DNA of 64,000 bases from Portunus trituberculatus (lineage: Eukaryota; Arthropoda; Malacostraca; Decapoda; Portunidae), in the NCBI RefSeq assembly GCF_017591435.1, contig NC_059304.1, positions 25,582,326 through 25,646,325 on the forward strand. The letters run 5' to 3'. Both the position numbers and the translations under genes were made by a program. Under the pieces are notes generated by a model. It made no database searches. It was given only the letters and a program-made list of their open reading frames with translations, and was not told where the DNA came from. Position 1 is the stretch's first letter; each line of letters begins with the position of its first letter. Shown here in pieces: positions 48,467 to 58,999 of the stretch.

Positions 48467-48607
48467 CTGCCCTCCCCTCACAAAGACAGTTGCCCCGACT
48501 GTTCATCATCACTTTCACACATGTAGTCTGTCCACCACTGAGGTCTTTTCCTCGTTCTGAGGGGGCAAGATACATGCGGTTCACTCACAGCCTTGTTCTC
48601 TGGATCC

Positions 48608-49032
48608 TCACTCGCTGATAGCACACTCTGCAACATTGTCTATTCCTCTGTTACCCTCCACCTCTCTGTCTGGCGACGAGGGTGATCCATGCTGGCCCCA
48701 CGTGAAGTGTCCTTCCTCCACAGCAGCCCACAGGTGGTAGATGTGGACAATGCACGGCCGCCTACTTGTACTATCGCCCAGCTTGTAGGTGACGGCCAAG
48801 AGGCATTGTAGAATGTGTACGGGCCCTCCCACGTTCCCTGTAGCTCTGCAGCTACAGAGTAAGGACTCGTTTTTTGCTGAGATTGTACAGCTAGATGCGG
48901 TTCCCCACCACATACTAGGCGTCCCTGGCGCACAGCTTGTACCAGCGGGTTATGGTTTGCCCAGCGAGATGAAGATATCTTGACACCTGTCGCTGCGTTG
49001 CCTCCATCTGCTGCTTCAACGCCACTACACAC
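48608..49032 (-). pseudogene. G2 pol C-terminus (after the integrase core)
   Basis: Frames at 49032-48640 and 48913-48608 give QSQQKTSPYSVAAELQGTWE and GPYTF. This is the pattern of the gypsy integrase tail, where a RKKGLSPKLQ-type stretch and WEGPYTV are usual, followed by a VHVDRL-like block here read as STSTTCGLLW. It precedes the polypurine tract and 3' LTR. The upstream integrase zinc finger and DDE core are absent. Confidence 0.65.
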
Positions 49033-49354
49033 TCAGGCGCAGTCTGTGGTAGCTCTTCCCCAGGTAGTCGTCCAGTGGCCGGTCCAGAGGTATCCGCATC
49101 TCTTCTCTCTTGGCCAGCGGGACACAGCGATGTGGCTGCTTTATCGGCGGACTGTCTGCGGTGTTGATGGAGTGCTGAACCAGCGATGTGCAGCCAAGGT
49201 CTTGGGCACCTCGGCTGAAGATGTTCTCGTGCTTCATCAGCAACTTCTCCAACTTCACCACCTGCTTTGGAGTCAGCTTGGTGGAGCTACATACCTCCAA
49301 GTCCACCACGTGTGGAGGTAGCACGGAGCTCGCCTCACCCGCATCTCTATCCAC
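49025..49354 (-). pseudogene. G2 pol N-terminus just before RT
   Basis: SSTKLTPKQVVKLEKLLMKH and ENIFSRGAQDLGCTSLVQHS, then INTADSPPIKQPHRCVPLAK and REEMRIP. In gypsy elements this segment connects protease to reverse transcriptase. The RT (expected next) is missing, and the sequence jumps to the integrase tail, so a deletion junction lies near 49050. Confidence 0.75.
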
Positions 49355-49528
49355 CTCACCACCGCAGCAACTTGCTGCTGCCTGGTGTCTGCGACTTCAC
49401 CTACCCTCACAACTCGGCAGTGCAGCTCCAGCCTCTCGTCCTCGACATCTGAACTCATCATGGGGGCTCTCCATCTGTATCTGTTCAGCAGCATCCTCAA
49501 GGATCAGTGGTACCGTTTTCCCATGTAC

Positions 49529-49945
49529 CTACATCTGCATCCTTCCGAGGTCCACACATACTCCACTTTGAACCAGGAAATCCAGCCCCAGCAGACAGGG
49601 TTCTTCCATGTCGGCCACAAATACTGGTAGTATCTCCTCAATGCCACCCATCATGATTGTGGACATCACGGGGCCTCGTAGCGTCATACAGTGGCCAGTC
49701 ATGCCACACAGCTGCTGGTGTGACACAGGGAGATCTTGAGCTGCCAGTACTTCTTCCCTGACGACGGTCTTTGCCGCACCAGTGTCCACCATCAGGGGAC
49801 ACGGGCGCCCGTCCACCTTGCTCTCGACAACTTCAGTGCATTCCTTGCACTGTTGTCTCTGCCACCATTTCTTCCTTGAACTCTTCCGGCAGGTCCTGCC
49901 ACAGCCTCTTGCCTTGTTCCAAGGTGAACTGTCTTGCTTTGCCAA
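49529..49945 (-). pseudogene. G2 protease region
   Basis: 138 codons: a basic end of gag (SSRKKWWQRQQCKEC), then the aspartic protease with the active site CPLMVDTGAAKTVV (DTG present), HCMTLRGPVMSTIMMGGIEE and CLLGLDFLVQSGVCVDL, the second conserved block (GLDFL). The catalytic motif is intact, but gag upstream and RT downstream are missing or broken. Confidence 0.8.
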
Positions 49946-49949
49946 CTGC

Positions 49950-50320
49950 TGCTCACATCTCCTCTTACATCAGGTCCATTTGCACCACAACTACACTCAT
50001 TTCCTGATTCATTTCACTTGTTTCCTGTGCCATTTTGTCCATTCAGACTATCACTGCACTTGTTTCTTGTTTCATTTCACTTGTTTCCTGTGCCATTTTG
50101 TCCATTCAGACTACCACTGCACTTGTTTCTTGTTTCATTTCACTTGTTTCCTGTGCCATTTTGTCCATTTCCTGTACCAACCCAGTGACCAAGTTTTCCA
50201 GCCTTTTCCAACTTGGCTCACTGTCTTCCGGCCCCTCACTGCCTCTTGTGTCTGAATCTGCCGTCGTGCACTCCTACCTGCTTGCTAGCCAAACTTTATC
50301 CCACAGCTCCTGACACCAAC
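49950..50320 (-). other. G2 leader with primer-binding site and a short tandem repeat
   Basis: Between protease/gag and the 5' LTR. Around 50000-50170 a unit of about 66 bases containing TTTCACTTGTTTCCTGTGCC is repeated two to three times. The primer-binding site lies at about 50301-50318 on the - strand. Confidence 0.7.
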
Positions 50321-51059
50321 TGTTATGCCACCCCCACGTCCTCACTGCCTCCACAGCCACGACAGGAAGTCACTTATCACAGCAGCAGTCCAGGAAAGCA
50401 TAGGACGGGATGGCAACAGAGACAAGGATACTTTTCGGTGAAGATTCATGGCTAGCAAGGGGAAGCAAAGCACAAACACACCCCAGACTCAGGCAGACTC
50501 ACTCAGAGAGGCAGGTTAACAGGAAACACTTGGCACAAGTCCTTTAGTTTACTGGCACAGAAAGCATAACAGTACAAGGTGGCACACAGAGTCCTTACAT
50601 TACACAGTTATGTACAAGTGCAGTGAAATGACAGTGGCGGGCAGTGGCGAGTGGAGAGACTCGTCTTGCAGCCTAGCAGGGACAGGAGGCAGGACAGTGT
50701 CTCGTTGTGTATTCTGTCTCAGCACGTCTTGTCTTCAAGGAAAGAGAGTGGGAGGCAGAAGAAAGCTATCTCAGCAACGTCTTGTCCTTAAAGAAGAACT
50801 GGTCTAGAAGAGAGCGTGTGGCAGACGTGCGTCGAGAGCAAGGATGAAGAAGAGCCCCAGAGCAAGGCTGCAACCAGCTTTTATATCCTTTGCTCCACTC
50901 CTATTGGCTCATCCATGTGCCAATCACAGCTGGAATATCCACCTGCTTCTGGTCGCTGCACATCCGGGTAGCCTCAATACCACTTCTGCAACCAGAAGTA
51001 GTGATACCAACGTACCAGTGCTGCTAACGCTACCTACCCTACTCAGCGTCACCGCAACA
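50321..51059 (-). repeat. G2 5' LTR (right)
   Basis: 739 bases, TGTTATGC to CGCAACA, in the same orientation as the left LTR. Confidence 0.85.
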
Positions 51060-51909
51060 ATATTATTCACTTACGTTAGGGTTGAGAAGGCGCCATCAGC
51101 AGCGTCACTTCAGTGTGCTGTTTTACTACCGAACTGGACACTCTCTGAGTCATTATAATTTTTTATAATGTGTTGAAGTGAAATAATGATACGATGATGT
51201 ATTTATTACTCCTCTGGTCCAGCTTTATACCTCTGTCTCAACATAATCTTTTGTGAAAGTGTTATTGTGAGAATTATGCGATATATAGTTGTGGTGATGA
51301 AGGTAGTGAGAAAAGACAGTGTTTGAAAAGATCATAGCAGTCTTATGATATAGAGAGATGGTTTAGAAGTGTGGCAGTATGGCTGGGGTGAGACAAGGGT
51401 CTGGGAGGGGGAGATAACATGCGTGACGGAGGGGGAGAGGGGAGGCAAGGATCCAATGATATATTTGTTTGTTCCTTGTTGTCTTCACTTCTTGAAGTTT
51501 CTGATTCTAATCCTTGTCAATTTATGCATGTAAGGACATTATTTCTAATGCCTGGCCACGTACCGTGTAGGGTGTGAGTCAGGCTTTGATGCAACAGCAT
51601 GAGATATTTAAGAATGGCTTTCTGGTGGGAATGGTGTTTAATTATCAAAAGGTTAGCTACACCGTCTGATAATTTAGCATCTGAAGGTTTCGGAGAGACA
51701 AATGCAATCTTACAATTTTAAGTCCCACCAAAATTAAAAAAATAAATACTGCACCGTTTTTTTTTTTTTTTCTTTATTATTATTAATTTTTTTTTTTTTT
51801 TCTTAAGTGTGTGTGGAGGGTGGGAGCGGAATTCGTATAAGTCGGACATTCACATTTGTCGGACCAACCTTTCCCCTATTATTCTGAGTTACTGAGGATC
51901 AACGATATA

Positions 51910-52983
51910 CAGGCAATCCCCGTTTAACGAAGGGGTTACGTTCCTAAAAACACTTCGTTAAGCGAAACTTCATTAAGCGAAACTTCGTTAAGCGAACCGA
52001 TTATAACAAGTATAACCCCTGATTTGAACTTCCATTGAGAGTAAGCAAAGTGAGAGTGCATCATAGTACAGTGAAAGGTTTAATGAAAGTAAAAATTATG
52101 AAGTTAAACATTTAGGTAGTTTAATTTAAGTCATTATAATGTACACTAATGTATGTATGTACGTAACTTTATAATGTTGATGATCTTAACTTTATGAAGG
52201 GAGGGAGAGTGAAACGGAAATACACTAACCGGCAACCTGTGGAATGTAAACAAAGTGCGCATCATGGTACTGCATACAAAACTTATGTACCACATTTCCA
52301 CAAGGCTTTCCATTTTATCCATTGTAGAGTCACAAGTTCTGGTGGTTCTTATAGCTTGCAAGGAAGATGAGGTCTCACTAGCCTTCTTAATAGAGTATCT
52401 TGACTTGAAAATAGTAGACAGTAGATGGAGTCAAGCCATGGTGGGAAGCAATGTTATTAGTTTTCTGGCCTCTCTCTTGTTTGTGAATAATACCCAGCTT
52501 CACTTCGAGAGTAAGACACTTCCTGGTCTTCTTAGGAACGTTAGGCCACATTGCAGGGTGTTTTTGTGGTAAGTTGAACTAAGGAAGATGAGCTGCTGGT
52601 GACGCTGTTATGTTTTGACTGGGCAGTGAGTGGTGCGTGTGATCTTGATCTTGATGCTACAGGTGGCACAGAATTTCTTCTGAGTCAGGCCTTTGTATCG
52701 GCAGAGCCTGTGTTGTCCATGAGAGGCTTGATCTTGATCTTTATTCTATAGGTGTCTCAGGATTTCTCCTGAGGCAGGCCTTAGTAACAGCAGCTCCTGA
52801 TGTATTCAAAAGCCTGTCAGCTTGCATGATACAGTGGGGCTTTCAAATTTGGAAAAAAATTACCTGGATAAAACTTCGTTAAAGCGAGTTTGGTGTTCGT
52901 TAAACGAGCAGATGGTATTAAAATGAAACCTTCGTTATAGCGAAATTTCGTTGTGTGAACCTTCGTTAAACGGGGGTTGCCTG
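51910..52983 (-). mobile_element. Tigger/pogo-like family T1, copy d
   Basis: Ends CAGGCAATCCCCG and, inverted, CGGGGGTTGCCTG, with TA on both sides. At 1074 bases it is longer than the other copies because an internal block around TTGATCTTGATC...CTGAGGCAGGCCTT is present twice (about 52640-52790). The helix-turn-helix remnant is on the - strand. Confidence 0.85.
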
Positions 52984-53339
52984 TACTTTCCTGGACTCAA
53001 GAATTATTATTCTGGTAGTAACACTTCTCCATGAATTTATCTCATTTACCATCCACGTTTTTATGTCATCCTCAAGTTCTGGCCAATGAAGGGGTGGGCA
53101 ACGAAAATTATGTTTATCCTTTTTTTGTGTTCTTCAGTTAGTCTTCTTGCTGTCGTCTGACTCATATATTTTTTTCCTTAGTTGGTGGCCCAAAAGCCCT
53201 TGATGCTGCTTTATTGACATGCTCTTTGGCATAATCTATCACTTATAGTGTGTAGGAAATTGTGTAGCTTAATTTTTTTCCTCCTGCTGCTATAATGGTG
53301 AGGGTGTTTAAATGTTTTGTTATGATCACGAACTTGGTA
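52984..53339. other. RIC1 intron, no supported gene
   Basis: About 350 bases of unique-looking sequence between copy T1d and H2. Confidence 0.5.
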
Positions 53340-53342
53340 TTA

Positions 53343-54115
53343 TGCTGGGATCACACTACAGCTTTTTTTTTTTTTTTTTTTTTTTACTACGACACCCCCA
53401 ACTGTCGTAACAGTTGGGAGTTTTTCAGTGCAAGTAGGAAAAGCAAAACAAAGGACATCTATCCTTATGGGTGTCTGAAGGAGGATGTTCAGTCCTGGTG
53501 TCGGAGGTGGCCCCTTCATTCTCATGTCCAATGGGCCTGTGATGTCTAAGGATGTCCCAAAGAGATCTTCCGACAACGATGGGACATCATACCCATCATA
53601 ACCTTCCTCTGTCCCATCGTCTTTGGTGGGTAAACTGGGGCTAGTTTCTTTTTTTAAACTGGCGACAACGCACGAGCGGTCACACTGGTCATGATGGTTC
53701 TAACGACAACATTTTCATGCTTTACTGCCAAATGTATGTTCAAAGACCAGTCGTAACGCAGTATTTTAACAATTTTTGACTCGTTTGATGTTGAACAATG
53801 TCGTTAGCAGCATGTACGACATCATATCTCCCTATAAAGTCATCGTACGTCATCGTACGCCTGATGAAATGGCTTTGCCTGTCTGGAATCTCATCCCAAC
53901 AGTTTAATGCTGCACTTGATTATTGTAATGTTTCTGTGGTGTTGTGTGACAACAAAGACATCTTATGACATTATACGATATCGCCGCATTAACGTACAAC
54001 CTGACTTATGACATCTTATGACAAGCCACAAGCTGTTAAAATGACATAATTGCTGCCCTCCTACAACCGTCGGGGATGTCGTAATAAAAATAAAGGTGTA
54101 GTTGTGACCCCAGCA
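53343..54115 (-). mobile_element. Non-autonomous DNA element H2 with TTA target duplication
   Basis: Terminal repeats TGCTGGGATCACACTACAGC and, inverted, TGCTGGGGTCACAACTACAC. TTA lies at both outer sides (53340-53342 and 54116-54118). A T run occupies 53363-53385. It is related to H1 in reverse orientation and keeps the small frame EDLFGTSLDITGPLDM on the - strand (53576-53450). No transposase. The TTA duplication suggests PIF/Harbinger. Confidence 0.72.
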
Positions 54116-54118
54116 TTA

Positions 54119-54292
54119 CTTCTCACTGTCAGATGGCATTGAATCAGTGTTCCAATTAGCTGATGTTTATAAACATGTGTCAGCCACACGGGCCAGATTG
54201 CTTTTACTTTTACGATGCTTAATTTTTGGAGGAGTAATACTGTTAATAGTAATAATACCAGCAGTAAGATAATGATGCCTGCAGTTAAGATA
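54119..54292. other. Short spacer between H2 and X1
   Basis: About 170 bases with no recognised feature. Confidence 0.5.
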
Positions 54293-56741
54293 TAGTGAGG
54301 GAGCATGTGTACTCCCGTGGGAATTTTGTGGTGAAAGTAAACCACCACATCAGATGGGTCAAGGGGACCCTAAAGACCAAGAAAATACATTTTGACAATC
54401 TTATTTTTTGTTTGGTGATTTTTTATTAACAATATTTGAAAGTAACTCAAAATTCCTGATGATCGACATATCAACCAGCTGGTCTTAGGTGTAGCTCATA
54501 TCACTTACTTTTAACATAAAATACTAGCAACAAATTATTTAATTCCTTAAAAATCCTTGACTTTTATATTCTATATTGAAATGTATATAAAATTATTAAG
54601 GTATATCACCGCTAACCCTCCATTTTGGATTTTAAAACACCTCGGAAATTTCCGTAATTACCTCGGCTTAACTCGTGCACCACATAAAATTTACTGTTTT
54701 GCACGAACATTTTCTTTCAAATTTTACTTGATTAAAATTCCTATTTAAAACAGAATTATGCATTTATAAGCTCTTTAAATGTTGCAATATCTGTATAGCA
54801 TGAGCATTATGGGTGATAAACCTTAAAAACAAGCACACAACATCTTTTAATCCTGGTATTTTAACATGATTTATGTATCTTAAATGGATTTAATTATACT
54901 GGAATGTTTTTTTTTTACAAACAAACTATATTAAGCAATTATGTCCTTTTGTGTGTTTTAAACATAATGTATCTTTATATTATTTGACTTATTTATGAAG
55001 ACATGTTTGTAGTTAATTAAGTAGAACATTATTCACATTATTAGAGTATACCATCTATTCATCTTCCTCATCTGACTCTTCCTCATCTGAATGTTCATCA
55101 CTTTTTACAAATGAATTTTCACATGGTTGTTCTTCATCTGAACACCCACACATATCTGTACAGTTGAGCCCTGTTCGTCGACAAGAACATCTCTGTGAAT
55201 GGCACTGTGTTTTGCAGCCACATTTGACTAGCTGTAGTACCGACTGTGGTGCAGGCAGTTCTGTTGTCATGATGGGCATCCATCCATCCTCCACTTTTGC
55301 CCAACCATATTCTTCAGCAGATGGAATATCTGGACATGCAGCAGTGTTATTCTTCCACACAATGGCCTGGTATTGGCTACGCAGAATAGCTTGCCGTAGT
55401 GCAGCTGGAGTGGGTGGAGCTTCTCTGACTCCGCCTGTTTCTTCTTGAAAAGCCACCATCGCAGGTCATCCACTTTTGTAATGTTGGTCTGTGGGACATG
55501 CACTTTGCACATGAACTCCTCAATTGCAGCACAATTTCCTGCACTGAGGCCTGTGTTTGTTCCAAGGCATCCTAGTGCTGTGACAATATTCAGGCCAGCA
55601 GATTCAAATGCTTTCCAGAAGCTCTGTTTTGCCTTTCCAGCAAAGCTACCAGTATTGTCACTACCACTGAGGGCATGTAGCCCTGGTAGTGCTGCTGCTT
55701 TCGAATGTCCAAGTGCATCATATACTTGACTGAGTTGGATGGTACGGTGGTTCTTTCCTATACCTGTAACAAAGTTTGTATTCTTACACAAGTCTGGGTA
55801 GCGGTGGATAGCCAGGATAAAGACATCTGTGTCTGGTGAGCAGATGTCAATGCTTGTTGCACCACATGCTGTAGCGTCAGCAGCATGAAGTATCAGCTTT
55901 GTATCAGCCTCTTCCTGATCATTATTAAGATAACTCTTATCAGTATGGGTTGCCTTGCATTGTGTACCACATGCAACAACAACGTGGCGCCCTTCTTTTG
56001 CTGAATACTCCAGCGTTTTTTGCCCAAGATAAACAGTTAGCTCCATCTTTGTCTGTGAGTGTGACAGCAACCTCTTCATGGATAATTTTGCTATGTTAGT
56101 GGTATCTGTAATGTGATAGGCACTTGGAGTATTTGTCCCCTATCTTCTACTACGGGTTGCTTGCTTCAGAGAGTGGGGGACATCATACTGATCAAACACA
56201 ATGTGTATTTCATCCATTTCTCTGTACTTGTCAAGGATGTGAGAGCTGAAATGGTCAGCCAGATGTGAACAAATCCTGATCCAGTCTGGCTTTGTCAGTG
56301 CCTGAACTTCTGCCATTCCATCAATGAGTGCAACTCGATAACTACCTACTTCTTGATCAAGATTGACATCAATAATTTTGGCACCATTTTAGCATAATAC
56401 ACATTCATATATTGCTATATTTACCTGACTTAAGTGCTCATTTGATATTTCACACTTTTTGTTACTTATTCTAAGATAGAAAAACACAATAGAAGCCTTG
56501 AAATAATGACTACCAAAATATTAAATGGATATATCTATCAGCATGATCAGTGTTTATGAAAAAAGTACGGGAAAATTATGTGCTGTCTTTCCCATTGAAT
56601 AACTCATAACACAACAACATGTAAGACTGTCATCATGTTTTTTTCTTTATTTGGGGTCCATTGAACGTATTTATATGATTGGTTTGCTTTCACCACTAAA
56701 GTCCCACGGGAGTTAAATTTGATGTACATGCTCCCTCACTA
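54293..56741 (-). mobile_element. Transposon-like unit X1 with inverted repeats and a nuclease/CXC gene
   Basis: Left end TAGTGAGGGAGCATGT at 54293, right end its inverse ACATGCTCCCTCACTA ending 56741. Similarity continues inwards through CTCCCGTGGGA and GTGGTGAAAG.AAACCA on each side, about 75-90 bases with a 10-base gap. ATA lies outside both ends as a possible 3-base duplication. The only gene is the - strand nuclease/CXC protein. A 3-base duplication and an XPG-type nuclease would fit the Academ superfamily (AcademX branch), but no DDE transposase is visible, so this is inference. It could be a deletion derivative or an element with an unusual enzyme. Confidence 0.62.
55055..56390 (-). 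pseudogene. FEN1/XPG-like nuclease with C-terminal CXC cysteine-rich domain
   Basis: Read on the - strand as one gene with two lesions: a TAG near 56145 and a frameshift near 55400-55450. The N-terminal part has SYRVALIDGMAEVQALTK, ILDKYREMDEIHIVFDQYD. Then AYHITDTTNIAKLSMKRLL, KMELTVYLGQKTLEY, and three blocks in the order of the XPG internal nuclease: QEEADTKLILHAADA, DICSPDTDVFILA, and LPGLHALSGSDNTGSFAGK (compare the GSDY block of FEN1). VDDLRWWLFKKKQAESE follows. The C-terminus has about nine cysteines in CxC pairs (CGCKTQC, CSCRRTGLNC, CGC) as in tesmin/TSO1 proteins, then an acidic tail of serines and glutamates. No start codon was found at the N-terminus; a 5' exon may be missing. I recognise it as a multi-copy family in invertebrate genomes. 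Confidence 0.7.
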
Positions 56742-57101
56742 ATAGGTGTTAGTACTGATTGCTCATAAGGTAGGTTAGTGATAGTGAGCATCAAAAAGAA
56801 GATTAGCCTACAGGAGGTCTCAGCTTTGCATATTAGAGGCAGGGTGGTCATTTTAACCAAATTTTTTAAGTACATTTGCCATATGTTGATTATCATTGGC
56901 ACAGGTACAGTGCATATGTACTAATGATAATCAACGTCTGACAAGTCAATCATTGGTACATAAATAAGTATACTATGTACCAATGATAATCAACATCTAG
57001 TAATTCTGCTCCTCTCTCTTTCCTCCTCCAGTGCTACATTACATGGTGCTTTTTGTTTTCTTTCATAGTTAGATTAACCTGTCATTGTTTATTTTCATGT
57101 A
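56742..57101. other. Intron segment with an inverted-repeat cluster
   Basis: Three copies of the motif CCAATGATAATCAAC (one inverted) lie at about 56885-56901, 56919-56934 and 56978-56995. The outer pair can fold into a hairpin. No coding sequence. Confidence 0.6.
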
Positions 57102-57325
57102 CAGTAAAACCTCGCATGATGAATGTCTCTAAGGACAAACAATTCGGGAGACGACCAAAAAATTTGTCAATACATCGACCCAGGGGACGAACGATATTTT
57201 GGGGGACAAACTCGGTTAAACAGCTCGCCGTTTGTGTGATAGCCAACCCGGCTATCACACAACAACCAAACAAAACATAAGCACAAAAGAAAATAGAAAC
57301 AGGAACATACAAAAAATATTACATA
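57102..57325. mobile_element. Possible left end of a pogo-like element
   Basis: CAGTAAAACCTCGCATGATG follows TA, in the style of Tigger termini. No right end was found. Inside, GTGTGATAGCC and GGCTATCACAC (57234-57260) form a perfect 11-base stem with a 5-base loop. Confidence 0.4.
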
Positions 57326-57760
57326 ACATAATCTCCGTGCCACCATGATTTTCTCCTGTTTTTCCTGGGCATGGTGATGTTACCGGCGCGCTCTACTGTA
57401 GCTTCCTCGGCATTATCCTCGCTGCTCTGGTGGCTCTCAGTGTTGCTGTCATCATCATCCTGGCCATGTCCAGGTACTGCAGATTGTGGCACATCCATCG
57501 CAGCCGTTTCCTCGCTCGCCTGGCAAGGAACACCGCCCTACTGCCCACTCCTCTCACACTGAGCATCACCTCCGAGGATCAAAGGAACTTCCTGGCCACG
57601 TACCTTTAACTTCCCTTCTTGGAAGTCCAAACTTGCTCCCACACGCGTGAGGAAGTCAATCCCCTGCAGGCAAGGGTCTTCCAAGGCAGAGACGAAGACT
57701 GGCAATCTTTCCATGTTTCCCACGCCAATGTTCACTATAACGGGGCTCCACAGATGCATT
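57326..57760 (-). pseudogene. Ty3/gypsy protease-region fragment G3
   Basis: The - strand frame at 57759-57538 reads SPVIVNIGVGNMERLPVFVS, ALEDPCLQGIDFLTRVGASL and DFQEGKLKVRGQEVPL. This is the second half of a gypsy protease like the one in G2 (MEEPCLLGLDFL there). The active-site DTG half and the pol region are absent, and no LTR is seen. Fragment only. Confidence 0.68.
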
Positions 57761-58485
57761 GGACAAGATGATTAGATGGTTAACATAAACAATATAAATA
57801 ATGGCATATGGCAAGATTGTCTTCACATAGTTGCTCTGTTGTATAAAATAAAAACTTGTGTTTCTTGGAAAGAAATAATTTGGCATTGTTGTTTCATGAA
57901 AACGAATGGGAATTGTTAGTGAACTTCAGATCAGATGACTACATAATCCGGTCTGGCCTGTAGAAAGCAGTGTATTTGTACAGTTGATTTTCTTTTCAGC
58001 ACGCTTGATTTATTTACTTACCACAACAGTTCTGTGTTTGGTACTGAACCTTACATTTTAGTGATAATACTGAATTAATGTCAGCTTATTGTTCTTAATG
58101 TTAGAAGTTACTTCATAGACTACTGTTCAACACAGGATACCTAAGACCACCTTAGCCATACATCACTAGCTGTTCTGCATTTTGTCTCAACCTCTCATTT
58201 GGTAATGTGGGTAAAATTGACACATGATTATTTTTACTTTTTCTATATTTACCAAATTTATTAGCAAATATGACATTTTATTTTTATTTTGTTTTTTATC
58301 TTCAGTAAAAGTACTTATTGTTCATCTTTTATTATTATATTTCCCTTTATTATGTAATCTGATCCCATATTATTCATAGTGTTCTTAACTAAAACATTTC
58401 ATGGTAACTAGTCAAGTATTAGCCAATGTGAAACAGTGTTAATAGATAGTTATGTTTACCACCTTAATAATCACTCAACATGCAG
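57761..58485. other. RIC1 intron end, no supported gene
   Basis: AT-rich intron ending in CTCAACATGCAG, the 3' splice site of the next exon. Confidence 0.6.
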
Positions 58486-58730
58486 GTGGCAGTCCTGGCA
58501 GTGTTGTGGTGTCCCGAGTGCAGGAGGTAGACATCTCTGGTTTGACGGTGCATCCAGCTTGTGTGGTGTCGGTGCTGCTGACTAGTCTGCGCACTGAGTC
58601 ATGGCAGGCCAATAGTGGACAGCATAGTCTACTACCTGCCCAAAGTGTGATCATCAACATTTCAGGCAAGGTTCTTATGATCCAGAGGGACCAACAACAA
58701 CCCCTTGGCTCACCCAACAATGGCAAGCTG
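58486..58730 (+). CDS. RIC1: RIC1 internal exon (81 codons plus 2 bases)
   Basis: Starts after ATGCAG and ends before GTAAGAAAG. The first two bases complete the split Gly codon from exon 46215-46311, giving GGSPGSVVVSRVQEVDISG, then LTVHPACVVSVLLTSLRTES, and SVIINISGKVLMIQRDQQQP. These correspond to the human stretches [30 protein letters not shown] and IMLNLAGQLIMMQRD. It ends in phase 0. The segment contributes to the platform after the N-terminal propellers. No later exon appears before 64000. Confidence 0.85.
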
Positions 58731-58999
58731 GTAAGAAAGCAGTGATGTTTACTTGGAATGCTATTGATTGAATTAATTGTCCCATTTAATGGTTCTCTGA
58801 TTTAATATACTTTTACTTCTCAAGTGACATACTTTTAAAGGCAGACTTCTTAAAGAACCCTCTTGTATCTTTCAAGACACAGATTGTTTGTTGAACTGTC
58901 TGATAGTTATTTGGAATCCTCTTCAAAATGGCTTCTTATCTTCATAGTTATCTTTTACTCATTAAGTGAAGGTACTGCAATGTGGAAATAAATAAAGTA
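58731..58999. other. RIC1 intron start, no supported gene
   Basis: Unique-looking intron between the exon and the next TIR element. Confidence 0.5.

Larger units (their letters stand above)
47727..51059 (-). mobile_element. Ty3/gypsy LTR retrotransposon G2, internally deleted
   Basis: Two LTRs of 740 and 739 bases in direct orientation, TG...CA ends, ATAT on both sides as a likely 4-base target duplication. Reading on the - strand, the primer-binding site next to the 5' LTR (right) begins TGGTGTCAGGAG, complementary to a tRNA CCA end, and a purine tract GTGAGGGGAGGGCAG precedes the 3' LTR (left). Only the gag end/protease, the start of pol, and the integrase C-terminus remain. RT, RNase H and the integrase core are deleted. 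It is inactive. Confidence 0.88.
47289..51905. mobile_element. Old pogo/Tigger-like element split by a gypsy element
   Basis: The left end reads CTGTTGAACCTCAATAACTTGG and the right end, inverted, TCGTTGATCCTCAGTAACTC, with TA outside. Interior sequence at 51270-51715 recurs at 1723-2420. No transposase frame is left. The LTR element at 47727-51059 sits inside. The ends are diverged, so the boundary is approximate. Confidence 0.5.

Noticed and set aside
49990..50170. Possible CRISPR-like array from repeated 66-base units
   Set aside because: Only two to three direct copies without spacers, inside a retrotransposon leader in a eukaryotic genome.
49771..50313. + strand frames over the gypsy leader and protease
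   Set aside because: Antisense to G2. They reflect a short tandem repeat.
54557..54748. 63-codon + strand frame inside X1
   Set aside because: AT-rich, no motif, opposite to the nuclease gene. Not supported.
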